From Pseudomonas cedrina subsp. cedrina (lineage in GTDB: Bacteria; Pseudomonadota; Gammaproteobacteria; Pseudomonadales; Pseudomonadaceae): DNA of 64,000 bases. A program made the translations under genes and the position numbers. Shown here in pieces: positions 48,752-57,143 of this stretch; the first letter of the stretch is position 1, and each line of letters starts with the position of its first letter. Location of the stretch: positions 62,001 to 126,000 of the forward strand of contig NZ_MNPW01000004.1 of assembly GCF_001983175.1 (NCBI RefSeq), given 5' to 3'. The notes under the pieces were generated by a model. The model saw only the letters and a list, made by a program, of their open reading frames with translations. It ran no database searches and was not told the DNA's origin.

Positions 48752-48800
48752 TGTGGGAGCGGGCTCGCTCGCGAATGCGGTGCGTCAGTTATAGATGTAA
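48752..48800. repeat. Single REP arm (half REPIN)
   Basis: TGTGGGAGCGGGCTCGCTCGCGAATGCGG and part of a loop (GTCAGTTATAGATGTAA) match the left half of the REPIN at 60793, but no inverted right arm follows; the GATC-ended element begins 5 bases later. It looks like a REPIN that has lost or had replaced its right half. Confidence 0.75.
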
Positions 48801-48804
48801 TTTT

Positions 48805-48928
48805 GATCATTCCCACGCTCTGCGTGGGAATGCTGCCTGGGACGCTCCGCGTCCCGCCGACAACGCTATACGTACAGGTGACGCAGAGCGTCACGGGATG
48901 CATTACCACGCGGAGCGTGGGAACGATC
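48805..48928. repeat. Four-hairpin palindromic element with GATC ends
   Basis: About 124 bases between GATC ends. Four short hairpins lie in a row: stems TTCCCACG/CGTGGGAA, GGGACG/CGTCCC, GTGACG/CGTCAC and CCACG/CGTGG, with loops CTCTG-like, CTCCG-like, CAGAG-like and CGGAG-like sequences. The whole is imperfectly self-complementary. Similar repeats are scattered in Pseudomonas genomes, but its mode of spread is not known to me. With its flanks it fills most of the 532-base gap between ampE and the chemoreceptor. Confidence 0.75.
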
Positions 48929-48985
48929 AAACAAAGCGCGGCGGCCTTAGAGCCGACCGGTATTGATGTCGAACTCGGTTCAAAA

Positions 48986-49095
48986 TGTGGGAGCTGTCGA
49001 GCTTTAGCGAGGCTGCGAAGGCGGCGGCACTGCTGGCATTTTTTTCGCCTGACCCACCGCTTTCGCAGCCTCGCTAAAGCTCGACAGCTCCCACA
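48986..49095. repeat. REPIN (TGTGGGAGCTGTCGAG type)
   Basis: Left arm TGTGGGAGCTGTCGAGCTTT and the inverted right arm ending AGCTCGACAGCTCCCACA flank a loop with CTTCGCAGCCTCGC-like bases. The arm core differs from the other REPINs. Confidence 0.85.
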
Positions 49096-49228
49096 AAAAA
49101 GCAGATCTGCAGAGTTCCCCCACCCATTAACCTTAAATTACAAAACTCCCCCTCAAAGTGAGCTATACAGATGCTGGCTAACTGCCGCCCTGTGCCTCAA
49201 TAAAAATAAAAGAAAAGGGAGTTCACCT

Positions 49229-51259
49229 GTGAAGAGCTTGCTCTATCCCGCCGTCGCGCTGATGAATCGCCTGAGTTTCGGCATGAAGTTCAGCTTGATC
49301 AGTGTGCTGTTCCTGCTGCCGATGCTGGCGACCAACTATTACCTGGTGCGCGATTCCTGGCGTGAATTCCAGGGCACCCGTGTGGAATTGCAAAGCCTCG
49401 ACCTGCTCGGCAGCAGCCTGGCCCTGCGTCGCGACCTGGAAACCCTTAACAACCAGGTACAAATCAACGCCACCCTCGGCCAGTCCGGCAAGGCTGGCGA
49501 TCTTGAGGCGCAGATCAACGCATTGGAAAACAGTGTGCTCAGCCGCCTGCAAAGCCTCAGCGCCATGGCCAGCGACCCCGGGCACATTGCTGCGTTTGAG
49601 GGCAAGCGCGATGAGTTGATCGCGGCCTTCAAGGCCCAGCAACAGGAAACCTCGCTATTGAGCAAAAGTGCGCTGATCGGCAAGTTGCTCAATAAGGCGC
49701 AGATGCTCAGCCAGATCATCGCCAGCCAATCCGGTTTGAGCCGCGACCCCCAGGGCGATCTGCGCCAGCTCAGTGAATTGATCACCAGCGTCACCCCGCA
49801 GGTCACCCAAACCCTGGGTGAAGGTCGGGCTATGGGTGCTTATTCGCTTGGCCAGGGGTTTCTCAATTCTTCAGCCAGCACGCGCTTTGATGAGCTGTTG
49901 CAGCAATTAGAAAAACTCCAGGCTGAATATGGCTTGAAGTTGCAGGATGCCTTGGGCTCCAGCAACGCCGCGCTCACTGCCCTGGAGAGCCTGGCCACGG
50001 CCAGCAACGCCAGCCTGAAGCAAGGCAGTGTGCTGTTTGAAGATCAGGTGGTGATGGCGCAAACCCTGGATGCGCCGTGGCAGGGGTTCTACGACAGCGT
50101 CAGCCAGTTGATGGCCAAGACCTACGCGCTGGATGACGCCACCCTGGCATTTCTCGCACAGCAATTGGAGCAACGCCTGGCGCAGAATCGCACGCATATG
50201 CTGGTGCTGGTCTGCGCGCTGACGGCGGTGTTCTTGCTGATCTTCTATTTATACGCAGGCTTCTACGCCTCCACCCGCAACACGCTGCGCCGCTTGGGCG
50301 CCATGATGGACAAGGTGGCGGCCGGCGACATGACGGTCACCTTTGTGGCCGACAGTCGCGATGAGTTGGGCGACCTGGGCCAGGTGTTCAACGGTACCGT
50401 GGCGAAGATCCATGACCTGATCGAACGTGTCGGCCACACCGTCAGCCAGGTGGAGCGCCAGGCCGGCGAGGTGGAAACGGTCTCGGCCCAGAGCAATCAG
50501 GCGGTATCCGGGCAGCGTTTCCAGATCGAGCAAGTCGCCACGGCCATGAACCAGATGTCGGCCACTGCCCAGGAAGTCGCACGCAGCGCGGCGGCGGCGG
50601 TCAGCAGTGCCCGTAGCGTCAACGACGAAACCGTCGGCGGTCGTGGGCTGGTGCAGTCCCAGCAAGTCAGCATCGCACGGCTGGCTTCGGAGATTGATCA
50701 ATCGGCGGGGGTGATCAACCAATTGGCCACGGACAGCCAGTCCATCAGCAGTGTGTTGGAGGTGATCAAGAGCATTGCCGAGCAAACCAACCTGCTGGCA
50801 CTCAATGCCGCCATCGAGGCGGCGCGGGCGGGTGAGCAGGGCCGTGGTTTTGCGGTGGTCGCCGATGAGGTGCGGACCCTGGCCCGGCGCACCCAGGACT
50901 CCACCGAGGAAATCGAGCAGATGATCAGCCGCTTGCACAGCGGCGTGGCAGCGGCGGTGAAGGCCATGGGCAGCAGCCATGAAATGGCGAACGGCACGGT
51001 TGGGCAGTCCGAAAAGGTGCAGCAGGCCCTGGAAAATATCCTCGGTGCCGTAGGAATGATCGTCGATCAGAACCAACAGATCGCTGCCGCGGTGGAACAG
51101 CAAACCGCTGTAGCCCATGACATCGACCAGAATATCGTCGCGATCAATCGCGCCGGTGAGCATGCGGCGCAAGGCGCGCAGCAGACCGAAGCGGCGAGCC
51201 GGCAACTGTCGGCGCAAGTGATCGAGTTGAAGCAATTGATCGGTGCGTTTCGCGTGTAG
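49229..51259 (+). CDS. Methyl-accepting chemotaxis protein
   Basis: A 676-residue transmembrane chemoreceptor. TM1 is near residues 15-36 (LISVLFLLPMLATNYYL), then a periplasmic sensor of about 280 residues, TM2 (LVLVCALTAVFLLIFYLYAG), a HAMP domain, and a signalling domain with the conserved tip EQTNLLALNAAIEAARAG. It binds an unknown ligand and controls the CheA kinase. GTG at 49229 has GGGAG 8 bases before it. In P. aeruginosa the same position (between ampE and speC) holds a chemotaxis transducer. Confidence 0.93.
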   Translation: MKSLLYPAVALMNRLSFGMKFSLISVLFLLPMLATNYYLVRDSWREFQGTRVELQSLDLLGSSLALRRDLETLNNQVQINATLGQSGKAGDLEAQINALENSVLSRLQSLSAMASDPGHIAAFEGKRDELIAAFKAQQQETSLLSKSALIGKLLNKAQMLSQIIASQSGLSRDPQGDLRQLSELITSVTPQVTQTLGEGRAMGAYSLGQGFLNSSASTRFDELLQQLEKLQAEYGLKLQDALGSSNAALTALESLATASNASLKQGSVLFEDQVVMAQTLDAPWQGFYDSVSQLMAKTYALDDATLAFLAQQLEQRLAQNRTHMLVLVCALTAVFLLIFYLYAGFYASTRNTLRRLGAMMDKVAAGDMTVTFVADSRDELGDLGQVFNGTVAKIHDLIERVGHTVSQVERQAGEVETVSAQSNQAVSGQRFQIEQVATAMNQMSATAQEVARSAAAAVSSARSVNDETVGGRGLVQSQQVSIARLASEIDQSAGVINQLATDSQSISSVLEVIKSIAEQTNLLALNAAIEAARAGEQGRGFAVVADEVRTLARRTQDSTEEIEQMISRLHSGVAAAVKAMGSSHEMANGTVGQSEKVQQALENILGAVGMIVDQNQQIAAAVEQQTAVAHDIDQNIVAINRAGEHAAQGAQQTEAASRQLSAQVIELKQLIGAFRV

Positions 51260-51285
51260 CGCAGGTGCCGGTGCTCACGCCGGCG

Positions 51286-52062
51286 TTACCAATTGAACAG
51301 CTCATAGGCGTTGCGTGTACTCGCCTCTGCCAGCGCTGGCGGGCTGATGCCCATGCGTTCGGCCAGCGCCGCGCAGATAGCCGGCAGATGCTCGGGGCTG
51401 TTGCGTTGGCCCGGGTACATGGCGGGCGCCATGTCGGGTGAGTCGGTTTCCAGCACCACCGCGTCCAGCGGCAGCTGCGCCAGCACCTTGTGCATGCGCA
51501 GCGCCTGGGGCCAGGTGGCGGCGCCGCCCAGGCCCAGTTTGAAGCCGAGCTTGATGTACTCGCGGGCTTCTTCGTGGCTGCCGGCGAACGCATGGATGAT
51601 GCCGCCGCAGGGCAGGCGAATGCGCTTGAGGGTCGCGATCACCGCCGCGTGGCTGCGCCGCACATGCAGCAACGCCGGCAGTTGGAAATCCACCGCCAGC
51701 TTGAGCTGGGCTTCAAACAGGCTTTGCTGGCGTTCGCGGTCCGGTTGCTCGACAAAGTAATCCAGGCCAATTTCACCGACCGCACACAGTTGCCGATGGC
51801 CGTGCAGGCGAGTCAGCCAATCGCCCAGTTCACTCAGGTCAGCGGGGCGATGCTCATCGAGGTACACCGGGTGCAGGCCAAAGGCGGCGAACAATCCCGC
51901 GTCCGTTTGCACCAGATCCCACAACCGCTGCCAGTTCCGCTGATACACCCCCAGCACCACCATGCGCCGCACGCCCAACGCACGGCTGTGGGCGAGGACT
52001 TCGCGGCGGTCGCTGTCGAAATCCGCGAAGTCCAGGTGGGTGTGGGTGTCGATCAGCTCCAC
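51286..52062 (-). CDS. TatD-family metal-dependent hydrolase
   Basis: A 258-residue TIM-barrel hydrolase. Metal ligands are in DTHTHLDF, GEIGLDYF, HVRRSH, IHAFAGS and ETDSPDM. Members act as 3'-5' exonucleases or DNases. ATG at 52060-52062. It starts 2 bases after the end of cra on the same strand and is probably co-transcribed with it. Confidence 0.9.
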   Translation of the reverse strand: MELIDTHTHLDFADFDSDRREVLAHSRALGVRRMVVLGVYQRNWQRLWDLVQTDAGLFAAFGLHPVYLDEHRPADLSELGDWLTRLHGHRQLCAVGEIGLDYFVEQPDRERQQSLFEAQLKLAVDFQLPALLHVRRSHAAVIATLKRIRLPCGGIIHAFAGSHEEAREYIKLGFKLGLGGAATWPQALRMHKVLAQLPLDAVVLETDSPDMAPAMYPGQRNSPEHLPAICAALAERMGISPPALAEASTRNAYELFNW

Positions 52063-52064
52063 GC

Positions 52065-53060
52065 TCAGGCCTCGTGAATACGCTGTTTGAAGGTGCGGCC
52101 TATGGCGTGTACGCCGGGTTGGTAGTGTTCTTCTTCGATAGCGGCCAGGGCCAGGCGCAGAGCGGTATCGGCGATCAACTGATGCTGCTGGGCCATGGCG
52201 TTGACCGGCAGCGGCAGGAAATCCAGCAACTGGGTATCACCAAAGGTGCCCAGGCGCAGCGGGCGCGATTTGAGCGGGAAGTCATGCAACGCATCGAACA
52301 CACCCTGCAGCAGCACGTAGGAGGTAGTGACCAGCGCGTCAGGCAAATGCCCCAATTGATGCAGAAGCTGCTCCATCAACTGTCGGCCGCAGTCCCGGCT
52401 GAAGGCTTCGCCGTGTTCGACGATTACCTCGCCGGTGAAACCCTGGAGGGCTTCACGGAAACCGGCGGCACGCGCCTGGCTGATGCTCAGCTCGGGCCGT
52501 GCGCCGATCAGCACGATCTGCTTGGGCAGCGGTTGCAGCAGGCTGCTGGTCAATTGCTGGCACGCTTGGCGGTCGTCGCTGACCACCGAGCAAAACTGAT
52601 CCGACGCCATCTCCCGGTCGATCGCAATCACCGGCAAACCCTTGGCTTGCAGTTCGCGGTAACTGTCATCGCTGGCCGGCAGGCAACTGGCCACAAACAA
52701 CGCATCGCAGCGCCGCGCGCGGAACAGTTGCAGCAATTGGCGCTCGCTGCCGGCGTCGTCATCCGAACTGGCGATCAGCAACTGATAGCCGCGCGCCCGT
52801 GCGCCTTGCTCCAGGAGCTTGGCGATGCGTGCGTAACTGGGGTTTTCCAGGTCGGGCAGGATAAACCCCAAGGTGCGCGTATGCCGACTGCGCAGCCCGG
52901 CGGCCTGGGGGTTGGGGGTAAAGCCATGGGCTTGGACAACAGCACGCACCCGTTCGACGGTGGCATTGCTGATGCGTTGCTGTTCGGCCTTGCCATTGAT
53001 GACGTAGCTGGCGGTGGTCACGGACACACCGGCCAGGCGTGCGATATCACTGAGTTTCAA
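52065..53060 (-). CDS. cra: Catabolite repressor/activator Cra (FruR)
   Basis: A 331-residue LacI-family regulator. The helix-turn-helix KLSDIARLAGVSVTTASYVI opens the protein; the sugar-binding domain follows. In Pseudomonas Cra is mostly a local repressor of fruBKA, relieved by fructose-1-phosphate. I chose TTG at 53058-53060 because it gives the normal family N-terminus and has AAGGA upstream; an ATG 29 codons earlier would add an unrelated tail. Divergent from fruB. Confidence 0.93.
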   Translation of the reverse strand: MKLSDIARLAGVSVTTASYVINGKAEQQRISNATVERVRAVVQAHGFTPNPQAAGLRSRHTRTLGFILPDLENPSYARIAKLLEQGARARGYQLLIASSDDDAGSERQLLQLFRARRCDALFVASCLPASDDSYRELQAKGLPVIAIDREMASDQFCSVVSDDRQACQQLTSSLLQPLPKQIVLIGARPELSISQARAAGFREALQGFTGEVIVEHGEAFSRDCGRQLMEQLLHQLGHLPDALVTTSYVLLQGVFDALHDFPLKSRPLRLGTFGDTQLLDFLPLPVNAMAQQHQLIADTALRLALAAIEEEHYQPGVHAIGRTFKQRIHEA

Positions 53061-53205
53061 ACCGGGATTTCCTTGTTTTCTGGAGCTCGCCCCGACATTT
53101 TGTCCAATCGTAACCGATTCCTGTACGCGACTTATGTCCTGGCTCAATCGCCGAGTGGTCCTTCAAGGATGCGCAATTAACGCGTAGTCTTCCATAAAAT
53201 CTAGA

Positions 53206-53217
53206 TTAAACGTTTCA
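53206..53217. promoter_or_regulatory. Probable Cra (FruR) operator upstream of fruB
   Basis: TTAAACGTTTCA at 53206-53217 is the known Cra operator sequence of P. putida fruB. It lies 136 bp before the fruB ATG and between the divergent cra and fruB genes. No second copy was seen in this gap. Confidence 0.85.
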
Positions 53218-53352
53218 GCCAGCGTATTTTTACGACGTTCGCGACTGAGTGGCTACTGCCCATCGACTGCTCGGTCAGTTATTTTGAACACCCCTTACAC
53301 TGTTTGTTTAAAACAATACCTAGTGCACGACCGCACTAACTAGGAGAACGGC

Positions 53353-56211
53353 ATGCTTGAGCTCACTGTAGAGCAGATTTCCATGGGCCAGGTGGCTGTG
53401 GATAAATCTGCTGCCTTGCACCTGCTCGCTGAAAAACTGGTGGCCGACGGCCTGGTCGCCGAGGGTTACCTGAGCGGCTTGCAAGCCCGTGAAGCCCAAG
53501 GCTCGACTTTTCTCGGCCAAGGTATCGCCATCCCCCACGGCACCCCCGAAACCCGCGACCAGGTATTCTCCACCGGCGTGCGCCTGCTGCAGTTCCCCGA
53601 AGGGGTGGACTGGGGCGACGGCCAGATCGTGTACCTGGCCATCGGCATTGCCGCCAAATCCGACGAACACCTGCGCCTGCTGCAACTGCTCACCCGTGCA
53701 CTCGGCGAAACCGACCTGGGCCAGGCACTGCGCCGTGCCGGAACGGCCGAAGCGCTGCTGAAATTGCTGCAGGGCGCGCCGCAGGAACTGGCGCTGGATG
53801 CGCAGATGATCAGCCTGGGCGTGTCCGCCGATGACTTCGAAGAGTTGGTATGGCGCGGCGCACGGCTGTTGCGCCAGGCCGATTGTGTGAGCAACGGTTT
53901 CGCCGCCGTGTTGCAGCAGGTCGACGCGCTGCCCCTGGGCGATGGCCTGTGGTGGTTGCACAGCGAGCAAACGGTCAAGCGTCCGGGCCTGGCGTTCGTC
54001 ACCCCGGACAAGCCCATGCGCTACCTCGGCCAGCCGCTCAATGGCCTGTTCTGCCTGGCTAGCCTCGGTGAGGCCCACCAGACGCTGCTGGAACGCCTGT
54101 GCGCCTTGCTGATTGAGGGTCGCGGCCAGGAACTCGGCCGCGCCACCAGCAGCCGCGCGGTGCTCGAAGTGCTGGGCGGCGAACTGCCGCCGGATTGGCC
54201 CAGCGCGCGCATCACCCTGGCCAACGCCCACGGCCTGCATGCGCGCCCTGCGAAGATCCTGGCGCAATTGGCGAAAAGCTTTGAAGGCGATATCCGCGTG
54301 CGCATCGTCGATGGCCCGGTGGGCGCGGTGTCGGTCAAAAGCCTGAGCAAGCTGCTGAGCCTCGGCGCGCGGCGTGGCCAGGTGCTGGAATTTGTCGCCG
54401 AGCCGACGATTGCCGATGACGCACTGCCCGCGTTGCTGGCCGCGGTGCAAGAAGGCCTCGGTGAAGACGTCGAGCCGCTGCCGACCCTGAGCGAACAGCC
54501 GCAAGTGCTCGATATCGAGCCGCTGCTCAGCGCGCCGCAGGCCGGTAGCCAGGTCCAGGCCATCGCCGCCGCGCCGGGCATTGCCATCGGCCCTGCGCAT
54601 ATCCAGGTTCAGCAAGTCTTCGAATACCCGCTGCGTGGCGAGTCCTCGGCGATTGAACGCCAGCGCCTGCAAAGCGCCCTGGCCGAGGTGCGTCGGGATA
54701 TCCAGGGCCTGATCGAACGCAACCCCGCCAAGGCCATCCGCGAAATTTTCATCACCCACCAGGAAATGCTCGACGACCCGGAACTCACCGATGAAGTCGA
54801 CACCCGCCTCAAGCAGGGGGAGAGCGCGCAAGCGGCGTGGATGAGTGTGATCGAAGCGGCCGCCAAGCAACAGGAGTCGCTGCAGGATGCCTTGCTCGCC
54901 GAGCGCGCCGCCGACCTGCGGGATATCGGCCGCCGGGTATTGGCGCAACTGTGCGGTGTTGAAACCGCCCCGGAACCCGGCGAGCCTTACATCCTGGTGA
55001 TGGACGAAGTCGGCCCGTCCGACGTTGCGCGGCTTGATCCCGCGCGCGTGGCCGGCATTCTCACCGCCCGTGGTGGCGCTACCGCCCACAGTGCCATCGT
55101 CGCCCGTGCCCTTGGCATTCCGGCCCTGGTCGGCGCCGGCCCGGCGGTCTTGCTGCTGGCCTCCGGCACGCCACTGCTGCTCGACGGCCAGCGCGGCCGC
55201 CTGCATGTGGACCCCGACGCCGCCACCCTGCAACGCGCCACGGTCGAGCGCGATACCCGCGAACAACGCCTGCAGGCCGCCGCCAAGCAGCGCCATGAAC
55301 CGGCGCTGACCCGCGACGGCCACGCCGTGGAAGTGTTCGCCAACATCGGTGAAAGCGCCGGTGTCGCCGGCGCGGTGGAGCAGGGGGCCGAAGGCATTGG
55401 CTTGCTGCGCACCGAACTGATTTTCATGGCTCACCCGCAAGCGCCGGACGAAGCCACCCAGGAAGCCGAGTACCGCCGCGTTCTTGACGGCCTTGGCGGT
55501 CGTCCGCTGGTGGTGCGCACCCTTGATGTGGGCGGCGATAAACCGCTGCCTTACTGGCCGATTGCCGAGGAGGAAAACCCCTTCCTCGGCGTGCGCGGCA
55601 TTCGTCTGACCTTGCAACGCCCGCAGATCATGGAAGCGCAATTGCGCGCACTGCTGCGTTCGGCGGACAACCGCCCGCTGCGCATCATGTTCCCCATGGT
55701 CGGCAGCGTTGATGAATGGCGTGCGGCCCGCGACATGACCGAGCGCCTGCGCCTGGAAATCCCGGTGGCGGACCTGCAACTGGGCATCATGATCGAGGTA
55801 CCATCGGCCGCCTTGCTTGCGCCGGTGCTGGCCAAGGAGGTGGACTTCTTCAGCGTCGGCACCAACGACCTGACCCAGTACACCCTGGCCATCGACCGTG
55901 GTCACCCGACCTTGTCCGCCCAAGCTGATGGCTTGCACCCGGCGGTCCTGCAACTGATCGACATCACCGTGCGCGCCGCTCACGCCCATGGCAAATGGGT
56001 CGGTGTTTGCGGTGAGCTGGCGGCGGACCCGCTGGCGGTGCCGGTGCTGATCGGCCTGGGTGTGGATGAGTTGAGCGTGTCGGCCCGCAGCATTCCCGAA
56101 GTGAAGGCGCGCGTGCGCGAATTCAGCCTGAGCCAGGCCCAGGGCCTGGCGCAAAAAGCACTCGCGGTGGGCTCGCCCGCCGAAGTGCGTGCCCTAGTGG
56201 AGGCCGTGTAG
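53353..56211 (+). CDS. fruB: Fructose PTS multiphosphoryl protein FruB (EIIA-HPr-EI)
   Basis: A 952-residue fusion that carries phosphate from PEP to fructose. EIIA-Fru is N-terminal with the phosphohistidine His62 (GIAIPHGTPE), HPr is in the middle with His296 (ANAHGLHARPAKIL), and Enzyme I is C-terminal with His579 (GGATAHSAIVARA). AGGAGAA precedes the ATG. The whole PTS phospho-chain for fructose is thus on one protein. fruK starts right after the stop codon. Confidence 0.97.
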   Translation: MLELTVEQISMGQVAVDKSAALHLLAEKLVADGLVAEGYLSGLQAREAQGSTFLGQGIAIPHGTPETRDQVFSTGVRLLQFPEGVDWGDGQIVYLAIGIAAKSDEHLRLLQLLTRALGETDLGQALRRAGTAEALLKLLQGAPQELALDAQMISLGVSADDFEELVWRGARLLRQADCVSNGFAAVLQQVDALPLGDGLWWLHSEQTVKRPGLAFVTPDKPMRYLGQPLNGLFCLASLGEAHQTLLERLCALLIEGRGQELGRATSSRAVLEVLGGELPPDWPSARITLANAHGLHARPAKILAQLAKSFEGDIRVRIVDGPVGAVSVKSLSKLLSLGARRGQVLEFVAEPTIADDALPALLAAVQEGLGEDVEPLPTLSEQPQVLDIEPLLSAPQAGSQVQAIAAAPGIAIGPAHIQVQQVFEYPLRGESSAIERQRLQSALAEVRRDIQGLIERNPAKAIREIFITHQEMLDDPELTDEVDTRLKQGESAQAAWMSVIEAAAKQQESLQDALLAERAADLRDIGRRVLAQLCGVETAPEPGEPYILVMDEVGPSDVARLDPARVAGILTARGGATAHSAIVARALGIPALVGAGPAVLLLASGTPLLLDGQRGRLHVDPDAATLQRATVERDTREQRLQAAAKQRHEPALTRDGHAVEVFANIGESAGVAGAVEQGAEGIGLLRTELIFMAHPQAPDEATQEAEYRRVLDGLGGRPLVVRTLDVGGDKPLPYWPIAEEENPFLGVRGIRLTLQRPQIMEAQLRALLRSADNRPLRIMFPMVGSVDEWRAARDMTERLRLEIPVADLQLGIMIEVPSAALLAPVLAKEVDFFSVGTNDLTQYTLAIDRGHPTLSAQADGLHPAVLQLIDITVRAAHAHGKWVGVCGELAADPLAVPVLIGLGVDELSVSARSIPEVKARVREFSLSQAQGLAQKALAVGSPAEVRALVEAV

Positions 56212-57132
56212 ATGGCACATATCCTGACCCTGACGCTGAACCCGGCGTTGGACCTGACCGTGCGCCTGCCGCACCTTGAACCCGGCGCAGTCAATCGCAG
56301 CGAAACCCTGCTGACCCATGCCGCCGGCAAGGGTGTGAACGTGGCGCAGGTCTTGGCAGACCTCGGCCATCACCTGAGCGTGGGCGGTTTTCTCGGTGCG
56401 GCGAACCCCGAGGCGTTCGATGCGCTGATCGCCCGTCGCGGCTTTGGCGACGCGTTCATCCGCGTGCCCGGCGAAACCCGCAGCAATATCAAGATTGCCG
56501 AACAGGATGGCCGGGTCACCGATATCAATGCGCCAGGGCCGCTGGTGAGTGAGCGGGCACAAAAGGACTTGCTCAAGATGATCGCGAGCATCGGGCCTGA
56601 GTTCGATGCGGTGGTGGTCGCCGGCAGCTTGCCGCGCGGCGTCAGTGCGCAGTGGTTTCAAGCAATGCTGCAACAGTTGAAAGACCTCGGCTTGAAAGTC
56701 GCCCTGGACACCAGCGGCGAAGCGTTGCGCGCGGGTCTGCTGGCCGGCCCGTGGCTGGTCAAGCCCAACACCGAAGAGCTGGCCGAAGTCCTTGGTAACC
56801 CCACCGATGCAATCAATCAACTGCATCAACAGGGCGTGGAACATGTGGTGGTTTCCGACGGTGCCGCGGGCGTGACCTGGTACAGCTCGGGTGCAACGCT
56901 GCATGCCACGCCGCCCAAGGTGGAGGTGGCCAGTACCGTAGGCGCCGGCGACTCGCTGCTGGCCGGGATGCTGCACGGTTTGCTCAGTGGCGATACACCG
57001 GAGCACACCCTGCGCCGCGCCACGGCGATTGCCGCGATGGCGGTGACGCAGATTGGCTTTGGTATCGGCGATGACGCGCAATTGGCGCGCCTCGAAAGCG
57101 GCGTCCAAATACGCACGCTGACAGAACAATAA
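56212..57132 (+). CDS. fruK: 1-phosphofructokinase
   Basis: Phosphorylates fructose-1-phosphate to fructose-1,6-bisphosphate. The 306-residue PfkB-family kinase has LTLNPALDLTVRL, the GKGVNVAQVL sugar-binding motif and the ATP-site DSLLAGMLHG with catalytic Asp in VGAGDS. It abuts fruB with no gap. Confidence 0.97.
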   Translation: MAHILTLTLNPALDLTVRLPHLEPGAVNRSETLLTHAAGKGVNVAQVLADLGHHLSVGGFLGAANPEAFDALIARRGFGDAFIRVPGETRSNIKIAEQDGRVTDINAPGPLVSERAQKDLLKMIASIGPEFDAVVVAGSLPRGVSAQWFQAMLQQLKDLGLKVALDTSGEALRAGLLAGPWLVKPNTEELAEVLGNPTDAINQLHQQGVEHVVVSDGAAGVTWYSSGATLHATPPKVEVASTVGAGDSLLAGMLHGLLSGDTPEHTLRRATAIAAMAVTQIGFGIGDDAQLARLESGVQIRTLTEQ

Positions 57133-57143
57133 GAGGGTTTGTG

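Noticed and set aside
53320..56154. A minus-strand open frame of about 940 codons opposite fruB.
   Set aside because: Antisense shadow of a real PTS gene with intact motifs; no domain and low-complexity His/Gln/Ala content.
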